Source of the DNA: Candidatus Avibacteroides excrementipullorum
Lineage (GTDB): Bacteria; Bacteroidota; Bacteroidia; Bacteroidales; Bacteroidaceae
NCBI GenBank assembly: GCA_018711405.1
Contig: DVIH01000036.1
Coordinates: 1 to 32,843 of the forward strand
Direction: 5' to 3'
DNA length: 32,843 bases
The position numbers were made by a program, and so were the translations under genes. Below the pieces are notes generated by a model. The model did no database searches, was not told the DNA's origin, and saw nothing but the letters and a program-made list of their open reading frames with translations. Position 1 is the stretch's first letter. The number at the start of each line of letters is the position of its first letter. Positions 1 to 8,300 of this stretch are shown here, in pieces.

Positions 1-747
1 CATGCTTTCAAGCCTTTCGGCGAAAGGAAAGTTTTTCTCGCCCTCATCCTGCAACGGAGCATCCAATGCCCCCTCCGCCTCCGAAGCTTCAGCGCATGAG
101 GGCACTATCTGCCTGTCGGTATTGCAGGCCACCAGCGTCCACACCCCGCACAGCAAGACATAGTAGCAGATGTCCGACACGGCGTCATCGACAAAATAGA
201 TGAACGCCCAGAAGCAATAATTGAGCAGCATCAGCGCCACAGCCTCATAAAGCCACTTCACATTCACCCGCGTCAGGTCCGAATACATATTTTTCAGCAT
301 CCTGTTGTAACGCACCGTATTGACAACTATATATATGGACACGGCCACGCAATAGACAGCCGTAAACGCCATGTTCATCACATAAACAGTCTCCGACCCC
401 GATATGGCATACAACGCGGTAAACAGCACGAAACCCGACATGGCAAGAAACGCCTTGCCCCAAGTCATGCCTCCCGGCTTCAACAGTTCCATGGCATAGA
501 TGCAGCACAACGCCACAGCCCAGTTGTCTATCATCATCAGGGTCTTGTAGACATGCTCGTGCGTGATGACGAAATCATGGAAATAAAGCACGTCCTTGAA
601 CAGCAATACGCTCCACGCCACCATGATGCAGCCCAAGACTTTCTTCAGCCTGTTGGGTGGGGATATCCTGAGAAAATAAATGCCGTACACTACAAACAGC
701 ATCAAAGCCATGCCATACACATAAGACTTCACACTACCGTAATCCAT
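1..747 (-). CDS. AraC-type regulator with membrane N-terminal domain (partial, 3' end outside window)
   Basis: An open frame of 249 codons runs from the ATG at 747 off the left edge without a stop, so the C-terminus is missing. The visible part is dominated by about six hydrophobic stretches (for example around LMLFVVYGIYFL, LFTALYAI, VYCVAVSIYIVV and LMLLNYCFWAFIYF) joined by short charged loops, and ends in a hydrophilic acidic linker. This layout fits the Bacteroidota regulators that have an N-terminal multi-pass membrane domain followed by an AraC-type DNA-binding domain. The DNA-binding part would lie beyond base 1 and is not seen, so the family call is an inference from layout. The start is supported by a consensus promoter at 775-803. 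It is divergent from the AsnC-like gene. It could instead be another multi-pass sensor. Confidence 0.5.
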   Translation of the reverse strand, partial: MDYGSVKSYVYGMALMLFVVYGIYFLRISPPNRLKKVLGCIMVAWSVLLFKDVLYFHDFVITHEHVYKTLMMIDNWAVALCCIYAMELLKPGGMTWGKAFLAMSGFVLFTALYAISGSETVYVMNMAFTAVYCVAVSIYIVVNTVRYNRMLKNMYSDLTRVNVKWLYEAVALMLLNYCFWAFIYFVDDAVSDICYYVLLCGVWTLVACNTDRQIVPSCAEASEAEGALDAPLQDEGEKNFPFAERLESM

Positions 748-774
748 AAATATGCCTGCGCAAATAAATACATA

Positions 775-803
775 CAAATGTAAGAATAATTGCCCACAGA
801 CAA
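775..803 (-). promoter_or_regulatory. Bacteroidota-type promoter for the membrane regulator
   Basis: On the minus strand a perfect -7 box TAcaTTTG (775-782) is preceded by TTG (801-803) with 18 nt between. This puts transcription start near 768, about 20 nt upstream of the ATG at 747. Confidence 0.6.
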
Positions 804-836
804 AAACTTACAGCGACAAAAAACACCCCCGCCCGG

Positions 837-915
837 GATGTACGCCATCCCTGGCGAAGATGGCGTACATCTTTGCCCGAGACCGAGCCGATCATCGGGC
901 AAGACCGAGCCGATC
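837..915. repeat. 79-bp modular intergenic repeat, copy 1
   Basis: Four 13-bp modules start at 837, 859, 881 and 903, exactly 22 bp apart. They read GATGTACGCCATC, GATGGCGTACATC, GACCGAGCCGATC and GACCGAGCCGATC. The first two are reverse complements of each other and form a hairpin with a 9-nt loop; the last two are a direct repeat. The 9-nt connectors between the last three modules carry TTGCCCGA and TCGGGCAA, themselves complementary. Its reverse complement has the same module order as copy 2 (7258-7336). It sits between two divergent regulator genes. It resembles a REP/BIME-like element, but I do not recognise the family. Confidence 0.85.
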
Positions 916-968
916 TTTCCCGCGAAAAAACAATAAACGCAAATACGAGAAAAAATGCATCAAAGCAA

Positions 969-998
969 TTGCCAATAGACAAAAAAAATGTAATTTCG
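969..998 (+). promoter_or_regulatory. Promoter for the Lrp/AsnC gene
   Basis: TTG at 969-971, a 19-nt spacer, then TAatTTcG at 991-998, one mismatch from TAnnTTTG. The predicted transcript start (about 1005) excludes the upstream in-frame start codon at 873 and supports the ATG at 1035. Confidence 0.55.
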
Positions 999-1034
999 CA
1001 ATCGGATAAAACCTGGATCATTAATTTTATAACT

Positions 1035-1541
1035 ATGGGACACCACAATTTAGACCAACTCGACGAACAGATATTGGAATTGATTGCCCCCAACGCAAGG
1101 CTTCCTTTCCTGGAAGTGGCAAGGATTTGCGGGGTTTCGGGAGCAGCCATCCACCAACGCATACAGAAACTTATAAATCTGGGCATCATCAAAGGCTCAG
1201 TATTCACCCTCGAACCGGAGAAACTGGGATATGACACAAGCGCATACATAGGGCTGTATCTGAAAGACGCAGAGAAGAAGCAGGAGGTGATAAAGAAACT
1301 CGAAGACATCCCCGAAATAACGGAATGCTACACCACTACGGGGAAATACGACCTCTTCATCAAAGTATTCGCAAAAAACAACAGCAGTCTCATGCACCTC
1401 ATACACGACAAGCTGCAACCGCTCGGCCTGTCAAGGACCGAAACGCTGATCATCTTCGATGAGCTGTTCAGCAGACAGATACCCATCAAGGAACGTTGCA
1501 AGAACTGCAAGACGAAAGAAGATGTTTATGACAATGAATGA
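1035..1541 (+). CDS. Lrp/AsnC family transcriptional regulator
   Basis: This 168-residue protein has the two parts of the Lrp/AsnC family. An N-terminal AsnC-type helix-turn-helix covers roughly residues 5-55 (LDEQILELI, then ARICGVSGAAIHQRIQKL). A RAM ligand-binding domain of alternating beta strands and helices covers about 65-145 (YIGLYLKD, ITECYTTTGKYDLFIKVFA, ETLIIFDE). Such proteins usually assemble as dimers to octamers and respond to amino acids; the ligand here cannot be told. The frame is open back to 873, but that stretch lies inside the repeat unit and upstream of the likely promoter, so the start at 1035 is preferred. A short Cys-containing tail (CKNC) follows the RAM domain. The gene converges on folA with only 10 nt between the stop codons. 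Confidence 0.88.
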   Translation: MGHHNLDQLDEQILELIAPNARLPFLEVARICGVSGAAIHQRIQKLINLGIIKGSVFTLEPEKLGYDTSAYIGLYLKDAEKKQEVIKKLEDIPEITECYTTTGKYDLFIKVFAKNNSSLMHLIHDKLQPLGLSRTETLIIFDELFSRQIPIKERCKNCKTKEDVYDNE

Positions 1542-1551
1542 CAAGTAAGGC

Positions 1552-2046
1552 TCATTCGGCCGCACGTTCATAGACCACAAACGAATAAGGACAGGGATTC
1601 TTTTCATCGGCAGGAAAAGAATCCCTGCTTTTTTCTATCCATCTGCCTCTGTCTATGGCAGGAAACCAGGCATCGGCTTCAGCAGCAACGGCATCTATCT
1701 CGGTCACATACAGCCTGTCGGCATACTTTTCCACCTCGCGATACACGCTGTCGCCCCCGATAAAAAACACCTCTTCTCCGCTTGCCCTTGCCATATCTAT
1801 GACCTGAGCAAGACTGTTTACAGTCTCCGCTCCCGGGAAAGAGACAGACGAATGAGTAAGGACAATGTTTTTCCTGCCGGGCAAAGCCCCTTTGGGCAAC
1901 GACTCGAAAGTCTTGCGCCCCATTACTATGGCATGCCCCATAGTGATGTTCTTGAAATGCTTCAAATCGGCCGGGATATGAAACAGCAGCCTGTTGCCAT
2001 ACCCTATGGCCATATTTCTGTCTACAGCAACTATTATAGAAATCAT
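1552..2046 (-). CDS. folA: Dihydrofolate reductase
   Basis: A 164-residue protein of normal DHFR length that reduces dihydrofolate to tetrahydrofolate with NADPH in the cytoplasm. Family marks in order are the N-terminal strand MISIIVAVD, the Met20-loop-like MAIGYGNRLLFHIPADLKHFK (acidic residue in PADLKHFK at the folate site), the NADPH-binding GRKTFESLP and ALPGRKNIVLT, and the FFIGGDSVY segment. The open frame extends 13 codons further upstream, but the ATG at 2046 gives the conserved N-terminus and falls 22 nt after the thyA stop. Folate-cycle logic supports the pairing: ThyA makes dihydrofolate and FolA recycles it. It is probably cotranscribed with thyA. Confidence 0.95.
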   Translation of the reverse strand: MISIIVAVDRNMAIGYGNRLLFHIPADLKHFKNITMGHAIVMGRKTFESLPKGALPGRKNIVLTHSSVSFPGAETVNSLAQVIDMARASGEEVFFIGGDSVYREVEKYADRLYVTEIDAVAAEADAWFPAIDRGRWIEKSRDSFPADEKNPCPYSFVVYERAAE

Positions 2047-2068
2047 AATTCGGCCATCTATAACAGGT

Positions 2069-2863
2069 TCAGACTGCCACGACACCGGCTATGTGCGGAT
2101 GCGGGTCGTAACCTTCCAGCCTGAAATCCTCGTATTTAAAATCGAATATGTTATTTATCTCCTCATTAATATGCATGACCGGCAACCTGCGCGGTTCGCG
2201 CGTCAGTTGCAAACGCACCTGATCCAGATGGTTCAGATAGATGTGGGCATCACCCAAAGTATGTATGAACTCTCCCGGTTTCAATCCTGTAACCTGAGCC
2301 ACCATCATCAGCAGCAGCGAATAGGAAGCGATATTGAACGGCACACCCAAGAATATGTCGGCACTACGCTGATAGAGCTGCATGCTGAGACGACCGCCCG
2401 ATACGTAAAACTGAAACAGGATATGGCACGGCGGGAGATTCATCCTGTCGAGCTCCGCCACGTTCCATGCGCTGACTATTATGCGGCGCGAATCGGGATT
2501 ATGCTTTATGGCATCTATGGCATCGCTGATCTGATCGACATGTCCGCCCGAATAATCGGGCCACGAACGCCACTGATAGCCATAGATGTGCCCCAAATCG
2601 CCATCCGGCCCGGCCCATTCGTTCCAGATTCGCACACCATGCTCCTGCAAGTATTTCACATTGGTATCGCCGCGCAAGAACCATAGCAACTCATATATGA
2701 TAGACTTCAAGTGCAACTGTTTGGTCGTAAGCAAAGGAAAACCCTCGTCAAGGTCAAACCGCATCTGATGGCCGAAAACGCTTATCGTGCCGGTTCCGGT
2801 ACGGTCTGACTTTTCATGACCTTCCGCCAACACCCTCCTCAACAAATCAAGATATTGTTTCAT
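2069..2863 (-). CDS. thyA: Thymidylate synthase
   Basis: A 264-residue protein, the same length as the well-known E. coli enzyme, that methylates dUMP to dTMP using methylene-tetrahydrofolate. The start [12 protein letters not shown] is the conserved ThyA N-terminus; a longer frame reaching 2923 adds a non-conserved hydrophobic stretch and overlaps the promoter. Visible motifs are the Arg-rich phosphate-binding start (KSDRTGTGT), the catalytic cysteine in [12 protein letters not shown], the [15 protein letters not shown] block and HIYLNHLDQ. The C-terminal residues HIAGVVAV are typical. It is first gene of a thyA-folA unit with its own -7 box at 2894-2901. Confidence 0.97.
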   Translation of the reverse strand: MKQYLDLLRRVLAEGHEKSDRTGTGTISVFGHQMRFDLDEGFPLLTTKQLHLKSIIYELLWFLRGDTNVKYLQEHGVRIWNEWAGPDGDLGHIYGYQWRSWPDYSGGHVDQISDAIDAIKHNPDSRRIIVSAWNVAELDRMNLPPCHILFQFYVSGGRLSMQLYQRSADIFLGVPFNIASYSLLLMMVAQVTGLKPGEFIHTLGDAHIYLNHLDQVRLQLTREPRRLPVMHINEEINNIFDFKYEDFRLEGYDPHPHIAGVVAV

Positions 2864-2893
2864 TAAAAACAGTATGAATAGTAAAACATCGCA

Positions 2894-2901
2894 CAAATAT
2901 A
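2894..2901 (-). promoter_or_regulatory. -7 box for thyA-folA
   Basis: Perfect minus-strand TAtaTTTG about 31 nt upstream of the thyA ATG. No TTG is seen at the expected -33 position, so only the -7 element is supported. Confidence 0.45.
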
Positions 2902-2967
2902 AAGAGAACTGACGAAAAAACACTCCATCGAAACAAATAAAGTGCCGGCTTCACTCCACGCTCTACA

Positions 2968-4224
2968 TCAGCAAGGCTCTACCGAAAAGCCTGCCCGCGC
3001 CAAGTCTGTCCAAAAGCCCGGATAAGACTTGCTCACCACTCCGGCATCTTCTATAAGCACATCACGCCCCATCATGCAAAGAGGAGCAAAAGACATGGCC
3101 ATGCGGTGGTCTCCGAAAGTCTTGACAGACAGGTTTCCGCCTCCCGCACAAGCCTTGCCGTCCCATGACATAAAGCTCCGCCCGTCGGTATGCATGCCAT
3201 ATCCCATGCCGGCCAGCACGCTTGCGGTGGCGTTTATACGGTCGCTTTCCTTAAAGACAAGCGAATCAAGTCCCCTGAGTACAAACGGGACTTTCAGACA
3301 AATGCAAGTAACGGCAACACACTGCGCCAAGTCGGGATTGTCTCTGAAATCAAAATCAAAAGAAGCCGGCAGGGGATGACCTCTCCGGTGCGAAACAATA
3401 ATGCCGCCATCGCGAAACTCCGTAACGACACCGAACCTTTCATAGATTTCGGACACGACAGCATCGCCCTGCACGCTGCCACACTGCAAATGCGGCAATC
3501 TGACTGCGGCATTACCGGCCAATGCCGCTATAGCATACCAATATGCGGCAGCCGACCAATCGGCTTCTGCCGGGCGCAATCCTCCAACATCATAATGGGA
3601 ACAAGGCACTTTGATAATCCTCCCATCGGCTGATTCTTCTGCCTTGACGCCACAATCTCTCATGACAGACAAGGTCATATCTATGTAAGGGCGCGAACGG
3701 ACATCGCCCTGCAAAACTATTTCAAGGCCGCCTTTCAGCATGGGAGCTATGAGGAGCAAAGCCGATACGAATTGGGAACTGCGCGAGACATCGACACACA
3801 CCTGCCGTCCGGACATGGCTCTTCCTCTTACACGCAAAGGAGCAAAACCTTCACACCCGATGCTACTTATATCCGCGCCCAGACATCTCAAAGCCTCGAC
3901 CAGTTCTTTCACCGGCCTCTGACGGAGCCTTTCCGTGCCGTCCAGCAGAAACTCACCTTCTTGCAATGACAGATAGGCCAGTCCAAACCTGAGAGCAGTG
4001 CCCGAAGCGCCGACATCCACAAGCCCACCTCCTGACGAAACCACCCTCTGCATCGCGGCTATGTCATCGCACATCCATCCATCCGGCACAAACAAACGCT
4101 TACCGCACAAAGCCGATACTATGATTTGCCTTGCCACAAGGCTTTTCGACACGGGAAGCATTACCGACACATCTATCACACGGGAAGCATTGCCGGCAGA
4201 AACAGTCACATCCATAGTCTGCAT
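2968..4224 (-). CDS. aroA: 3-phosphoshikimate 1-carboxyvinyltransferase (EPSP synthase)
   Basis: A 418-residue protein of normal AroA length. It transfers enolpyruvyl from PEP to shikimate-3-phosphate in the route to chorismate. Motifs in order: VSKSLVAR near the N-terminus (the PSKS-type substrate loop), GASGTALRF (GTAxR loop), SSQFVSALL, the DWSAAAYW segment, FKESDRI with the KESDR motif, and FGDHRMAM near the C-terminus. The start at 4224 overlaps the M16 stop by one base (TGATG). A GTG one codon earlier and an ATG three codons later are alternatives. It is the last gene of the apparent operon starting at 7084 and is likely translationally coupled to the peptidase gene. Confidence 0.95.
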   Translation of the reverse strand: MQTMDVTVSAGNASRVIDVSVMLPVSKSLVARQIIVSALCGKRLFVPDGWMCDDIAAMQRVVSSGGGLVDVGASGTALRFGLAYLSLQEGEFLLDGTERLRQRPVKELVEALRCLGADISSIGCEGFAPLRVRGRAMSGRQVCVDVSRSSQFVSALLLIAPMLKGGLEIVLQGDVRSRPYIDMTLSVMRDCGVKAEESADGRIIKVPCSHYDVGGLRPAEADWSAAAYWYAIAALAGNAAVRLPHLQCGSVQGDAVVSEIYERFGVVTEFRDGGIIVSHRRGHPLPASFDFDFRDNPDLAQCVAVTCICLKVPFVLRGLDSLVFKESDRINATASVLAGMGYGMHTDGRSFMSWDGKACAGGGNLSVKTFGDHRMAMSFAPLCMMGRDVLIEDAGVVSKSYPGFWTDLARAGFSVEPC

Positions 4225-5459
4225 CACTTGCTGTTCACATACAAGACGGAACTGTTGTCCTCTTTCAGATATTTCCCTGCTACAGTCATAAGATCTTCCG
4301 CCGTGACTTTGCGATACTTCTCCACTTCCCGGTTTATATCCTCAGCCTCCGATACAAGTTCAAACATGGCAAGGTTGGATGCCACATTCAGATAATTCAT
4401 ATTGGAGAATATGTAATCGGACTCGAATTTGTTTTTCACCTTCTCTATCTCATATTCGCCCACCGGTTCAGACTTGAGCCTCTCTATCTCCTCCCAGATG
4501 CACGCTTCCGATTTTTCCAGATTGTTTTTGCCTACAGGCTTGCCCGCTATCTGAAACATGCCCGGCTCCACGCTGCCGGTGATATAGGCATCTATGCCGG
4601 AAAAAATATTTTTCTCCATGACAAGACGACGTATCAACCGGCTTGAATTACCATTGGAGAGTATGTCCGACAACATATCAAAAGCATAATAATCGGGGTG
4701 CATGCGTCCGCACATGTGAAAAGACATATATAAAGCATCGAGAGGCACATCCCTGTCAACGCTCAGACGCCTCTGTTCCGTCTGCGGCGGTTCTACGGGC
4801 AAATTGCGTTTCGGCACATTGCGCCGCTCTATGTCGCCGAACCATTTTCCGGTAAGCCTCACAGCCTCCTCGAAAGAGATGTTTCCGGTGACGGCAAGGA
4901 CCGCATTGTCGGGTGCATAATGAGAATAGAAAAACGACTTGACCTGCTCCAACGTAGCCTGCTCTATATGGGCAAGGCACTTGCCTATGGTAGGCCATCT
5001 GTAGGGATGCACCTTGTAGCACATATCGCGCATGAGATGCCCCACATCGCCGTAAGGCTTGTTCAGATTGCTCTGCTTGAATTCCTCGCACACCACATGT
5101 TTCTGCACATCCAGCGAATCCGGGCTGAATGCCAGTCCCAGCATCCTGTCGGACTCAAGCCGGAAAGCCGTCTCCACATTGCATGCCGGGACGGTTATGT
5201 AGTAATTGGTGAAATCATTGTTGGTCCAGGCATTGTCAGCACCTCCGGCCTTTTGCAAAGGCGTATCGAAATCGGGCACATTCACCGAGCCGCCGAACAT
5301 GAGATGTTCGAACAGATGTGCAAACCCGGTATGTTCGGGCGATTCGTCTTTCGCCCCGACATCGTAAATGATATTCAGAGCCACCATCTCCGTGTCGTCC
5401 ATCCTGCTATGCACCAGACGGAGACCGTTGTCGAATATATGCCTGTTGAACTTTATCAT
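4224..5459 (-). CDS. M16 family zinc metallopeptidase
   Basis: A 411-residue single-unit M16 peptidase (pitrilysin/processing-peptidase type). The inverted zinc motif HxxEH is visible as HLFEH within GFAHLFEHLMFGG near residue 50, and the downstream glutamate expected as third zinc ligand lies in VVCEEFKQ. The second half contains the non-catalytic M16-like fold (DALYMSFHMCGR, LSDILSNGNSSRLIRRL), and an Arg/Tyr-rich region that normally binds substrate. There is no signal peptide, so it is likely cytoplasmic. Such enzymes degrade peptides; the substrate is unknown. It starts 20 nt after the cyclophilin stop and overlaps aroA by one base, placing it in the same transcription unit. Confidence 0.92.
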   Translation of the reverse strand: MIKFNRHIFDNGLRLVHSRMDDTEMVALNIIYDVGAKDESPEHTGFAHLFEHLMFGGSVNVPDFDTPLQKAGGADNAWTNNDFTNYYITVPACNVETAFRLESDRMLGLAFSPDSLDVQKHVVCEEFKQSNLNKPYGDVGHLMRDMCYKVHPYRWPTIGKCLAHIEQATLEQVKSFFYSHYAPDNAVLAVTGNISFEEAVRLTGKWFGDIERRNVPKRNLPVEPPQTEQRRLSVDRDVPLDALYMSFHMCGRMHPDYYAFDMLSDILSNGNSSRLIRRLVMEKNIFSGIDAYITGSVEPGMFQIAGKPVGKNNLEKSEACIWEEIERLKSEPVGEYEIEKVKNKFESDYIFSNMNYLNVASNLAMFELVSEAEDINREVEKYRKVTAEDLMTVAGKYLKEDNSSVLYVNSK

Positions 5460-5480
5460 TTCGCGCCCGTTTTATGCATG

Positions 5481-6350
5481 TCAGTCGATGACTGTCATTT
5501 CCACAATCCGCACATCTTCTTTAGGGCGGTCATTGCGGTCTGTTGCCACCTGCTGGATTCTGTCAATCACCTCCATGCCGTCTATCACCTCACCGAACAC
5601 GGTATATTCATTGTCCAGAAACGGCGTACCGCCCACCGTGGTATAATCCTTTATCTGCTGCGGCGTGAACTTCACATCGGGCATTGCGGCAGCCTCTTTC
5701 TCGGCCTGCGCATAGATTTCTTCCTGCAAATCGTAAAGCGCGTCCTGATTGCCTTCCTGCTGGTATTTGCGTATTTCGTCCAGACGCTTCATAGCTATGG
5801 CATTGAAAGCCTTGTTCAGCTTGTTTCCGTTGAGCTGGCTTTCCAGGTCGAGCAGTTCCGTCTCGCTATAGACCTTGCCTGTCACTATGTAGAACTGGCA
5901 TCCCGACGACTCTTTGTCTGGATTCACATTGTCGCCCTGTCTGGCCGCAGCCAAAGCCCCTTTCCTGTGGTAATGTTTCGGATAGACAAATTCGGCCGGC
6001 ACGGTATATCCCACATCGCCCGAGCCGAGCATCTTGCCTTGCGGAGCCTTTCCCGAATCGGGATCGCCGCCCTGCACCATAAAATCTTTTATCACGCGGT
6101 GAAAGAGAAGACCATCATAAAAATGGTCATTCACCAGTTTCAGGATATTGTCACGGTGCTTGGGAGTGTCGTTATACAAAGCTATCTTCACATCTCCCGC
6201 CGTTGTCTTCATCAACAGCACTGTCATTTCTTCATTTCCCATCTTTGCCTTATCTTTATTGTTATTATTCCCGCTACATGACACAAACAGCATCAGCCCC
6301 GTCATCATGAACACGAGCCATTTTACACTCACTTTACGCATATACTTCAT
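5481..6350 (-). CDS. Cyclophilin-type peptidyl-prolyl isomerase, lipoprotein
   Basis: A 289-residue protein beginning with a lipoprotein signal: a basic start, a hydrophobic core (WLVFMMTGLMLFV) and a lipobox ending in VSC, followed by a flexible Asn/Lys-rich linker. This predicts lipid anchoring in the cell envelope. The cyclophilin domain follows: FHRVIKDFMVQGGD, then CQFYIVTG, then FLDNEYTVFGEVIDGMEVID. Between the last two blocks sits a charged, mostly helical insert of about 80 residues (SETELLDLESQ to DYTTVGG), larger than in minimal cyclophilins but common in this bacterial group. It catalyses proline cis-trans isomerisation during folding of envelope proteins. A second ATG three codons in is an alternative start. 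Confidence 0.93.
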   Translation of the reverse strand: MKYMRKVSVKWLVFMMTGLMLFVSCSGNNNNKDKAKMGNEEMTVLLMKTTAGDVKIALYNDTPKHRDNILKLVNDHFYDGLLFHRVIKDFMVQGGDPDSGKAPQGKMLGSGDVGYTVPAEFVYPKHYHRKGALAAARQGDNVNPDKESSGCQFYIVTGKVYSETELLDLESQLNGNKLNKAFNAIAMKRLDEIRKYQQEGNQDALYDLQEEIYAQAEKEAAAMPDVKFTPQQIKDYTTVGGTPFLDNEYTVFGEVIDGMEVIDRIQQVATDRNDRPKEDVRIVEMTVID

Positions 6351-6397
6351 TTTTTATTTACCGATTCATTTATTAAACGATGCAAGGACATGCCCCG

Positions 6398-7084
6398 TCA
6401 TTTCTTGCGCGCAGCCACAGCCAGCAAGATGCCGAGCGCCACGCCCAGCAAAGCTGCGCACAAAGTTCTCATGTCGCCCGGGAGCAAAAATGTCACAGTG
6501 TGCGCCGGAAACCAGAACAGAGGTATGGTTTTCTTAAAGACAAAATCCCATTGCACTTTCCAGTTGAGACTGCTCATGATCTCTCCCATCCGGATGGGAC
6601 GGAAAAATCCGGCCAGAGTACCTCCGCCGGCCAGGATATGGGCATCTGTTATCTTGTGGAAAGTCATGAAGACAGGACCGAAAAAAGAATTCATGAATAC
6701 TGAGACGCAAAAGGCCACAAACAGTTTTCCCCATGACAGGTCTCCCGCAAAGACTGCCGGGGCATCGGCCATGCCCATGTATTGCAGGAATACGGGCACA
6801 CCGCCCGAAAACACTATCATGGCCGCATTTATGCACACACCCAGCACGCCCCACACTATGGCTCTGGGCAGGATGCCGAAACCTTTTTTCAGATAACTGC
6901 CCGTGACAATGCGCAGACCTATCAGTTCGCCGGTTGTGGAAAGCAGGGCAAACTTGATGAATGCGGTTATCATGCCGTGCGAGGCATTGAACGACTTATA
7001 AAAATCGTACACCGGTTCGCAAACGAAAAAAGGCAGAAACACTATAACGATGCACGCTATTAAAACAAAATCCGATCTCTTCAT
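6398..7084 (-). CDS. Mpv17/PMP22-like integral membrane protein
   Basis: A 228-residue multi-pass membrane protein with about five hydrophobic helices: LIACIVIVFLPFFV, an amphipathic stretch ending in LLSTTGELIGL, IVWGVLGVCINAAMIVF, LFVAFCVSVFMNSFFGPVF and a C-terminal pair ending in LLGVALGILLAV. The late segment KKTIPLFWFPAHTVTFLLPGD resembles the W-x-P-x-x-x-x-F-x-x-P end motif of Mpv17/PMP22 proteins, which is why I make this call. Function in bacteria is unknown. It is the first gene of the run leading to the cyclophilin, M16 peptidase and aroA, and has a strong consensus promoter. It could be an unrelated membrane protein with a chance end motif. Confidence 0.6.
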   Translation of the reverse strand: MKRSDFVLIACIVIVFLPFFVCEPVYDFYKSFNASHGMITAFIKFALLSTTGELIGLRIVTGSYLKKGFGILPRAIVWGVLGVCINAAMIVFSGGVPVFLQYMGMADAPAVFAGDLSWGKLFVAFCVSVFMNSFFGPVFMTFHKITDAHILAGGGTLAGFFRPIRMGEIMSSLNWKVQWDFVFKKTIPLFWFPAHTVTFLLPGDMRTLCAALLGVALGILLAVAARKK

Positions 7085-7123
7085 GCAAAAAACGATTCAA
7101 GCATTAACAAAAACAAATGTCCG

Positions 7124-7153
7124 CAAAGGTAATCATAAAAAATCATCCGCCAA
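7124..7153 (-). promoter_or_regulatory. Promoter for the Mpv17-like/cyclophilin/M16/aroA operon
   Basis: On the minus strand TTG (7151-7153), a 19-nt spacer and a perfect TAccTTTG (7124-7131). Predicted start near 7117, about 33 nt before the ATG at 7084. Gaps of 47, 20 and -1 nt between the four downstream genes suggest one transcript. Confidence 0.65.
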
Positions 7154-7257
7154 CCACTTGCCGCGCCTAATTGCACTCCGTCTCAAGAAAAGGCATCGGA
7201 TGCCGCCCGCCGCGCAGCATTTGCCCATGCGCAATGCCGAAAAAAGAGTCAGGAAAG

Positions 7258-7336
7258 GATCGGCTCGGTCTTGCCCGATGATCGGCTCGATACCGGCCCG
7301 GGATGTACGCCATCTTCGCCCGGGATGGCGTACATC
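7258..7336. repeat. 79-bp modular intergenic repeat, copy 2
   Basis: Modules start at 7258, 7280, 7302 and 7324 (22-bp spacing): GATCGGCTCGGTC, GATCGGCTCGATA, GATGTACGCCATC and GATGGCGTACATC. The order is that of copy 1 read on the other strand, so copies 1 and 2 are the same unit inverted. It lies between the CDF exporter stop and the Mpv17-like operon promoter. The remaining bases between 7154 and 7257 hold nothing I recognise. Confidence 0.85.
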
Positions 7337-7366
7337 CCGGGCGACACGTTTGCGGCAGTCAGAAAG

Positions 7367-8290
7367 TCAGTCGCAAGTCATGTTATGACAATGACATGAA
7401 GGCGTCTCCACCTCTATGGTGGAATGCTGCACTCCGGCCTCCGTCCTGAGCTTTTCCTTGATTTTCCCCTTCACGTCTTCCAACTCGTTCAAATCGTCTA
7501 TCACCACATGCGCGGTCAATGCGTTCTCGGTGGTACTGATGGCCCAGACATGGATGTGATGCACGCCTTGCACATGAGGCACCGATTCGAGCAGCCTTTT
7601 CACCTTGTCCATATCCACCCCCTCTGGGATACCGTCGAGCGACATGCGCAGACTCTCGGAAAGCAACCGCCATGTCGACACAAGTATGATCACGGCAATG
7701 CACAGGCTTATTACGGGGTCGATGACATAAAGCCCCGTGACAGAGATGACAACGCCCGATATGACAACCCCGACAGAGACAAGCGTGTCTGCCGCCATGT
7801 GGAGAAATGCTCCGCGCACATTGATGTCGTGCTTCTGGTTTTTCATCAGCATCCATGCCGTAAGTCCGTTCACCACTATCCCCACGCCGGCCGTCCACGA
7901 CACGGCCGCCCCGTTGACCACCTCCGGCGAGGCGAACTTGTGCATGCTTTCTATGACTATGGCTCCCACTGCCACGAGCAGGATAATGGCATTGAGCAAA
8001 GATATGAGCACAGTGCTCTTCTTATAGCCGTAAGTGAAATGCCTGGTATGCCCTATCTTGGCCAGCTTGAAAGCTATCAGAGCCAGAAGCAGGCTGAACA
8101 CATCGCCCAGATTGTGCCCGGCATCAGACAGCAGCCCAAGCGAGTTTTGCGTGAAGCCTACACCGGCTTCGACCGCCACAAACGACAGGTTGAGTACAAT
8201 AGCCACGATAAAGACCGTGTTCAAAGATTCCAGACTATGGACATGCTCATGATGATGGTGGTGCGCATGCCCCTCTCCGATATGTGCCAT
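7367..8290 (-). CDS. Cation diffusion facilitator (CDF) metal exporter, ZitB/CzcD-like
   Basis: A 307-residue CDF transporter that exports divalent metal, most likely zinc, in exchange for protons at the inner membrane. A His-rich N-terminus (HAHHHHHEHVH) precedes six membrane segments. The transport site residues are visible in TM2 (LLSDAGHNLGD, the Asp and following Asp) and in TM5 (HMAADTLVS, His and Asp), the His-Asp pattern typical of zinc carriers. The cytoplasmic C-terminal domain includes VHHIHVWAIS and ALTAHVVIDD and ends in a Cys/His tail (CHCHNMTC), a possible metal-sensing end. It appears to stand alone: its transcript would run into repeat copy 2. A Shine-Dalgarno-like AAGGAGG (8301-8307) precedes the start. 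Confidence 0.95.
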   Translation of the reverse strand: MAHIGEGHAHHHHHEHVHSLESLNTVFIVAIVLNLSFVAVEAGVGFTQNSLGLLSDAGHNLGDVFSLLLALIAFKLAKIGHTRHFTYGYKKSTVLISLLNAIILLVAVGAIVIESMHKFASPEVVNGAAVSWTAGVGIVVNGLTAWMLMKNQKHDINVRGAFLHMAADTLVSVGVVISGVVISVTGLYVIDPVISLCIAVIILVSTWRLLSESLRMSLDGIPEGVDMDKVKRLLESVPHVQGVHHIHVWAISTTENALTAHVVIDDLNELEDVKGKIKEKLRTEAGVQHSTIEVETPSCHCHNMTCD

Positions 8291-8300
8291 GATGATTTAT

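Noticed and set aside
837-915. CRISPR-like reading of the 22-bp modules
   Set aside because: The parts between modules are 9 nt and themselves conserved, so they are not spacers.
873-1034. N-terminal extension of the AsnC gene
   Set aside because: It would begin inside the repeat unit and upstream of the likely promoter, and adds no family residues.
4920-6281. Plus-strand open frame of 453 codons over the M16 and cyclophilin genes
   Set aside because: Antisense to two recognisable genes and without motifs of its own.
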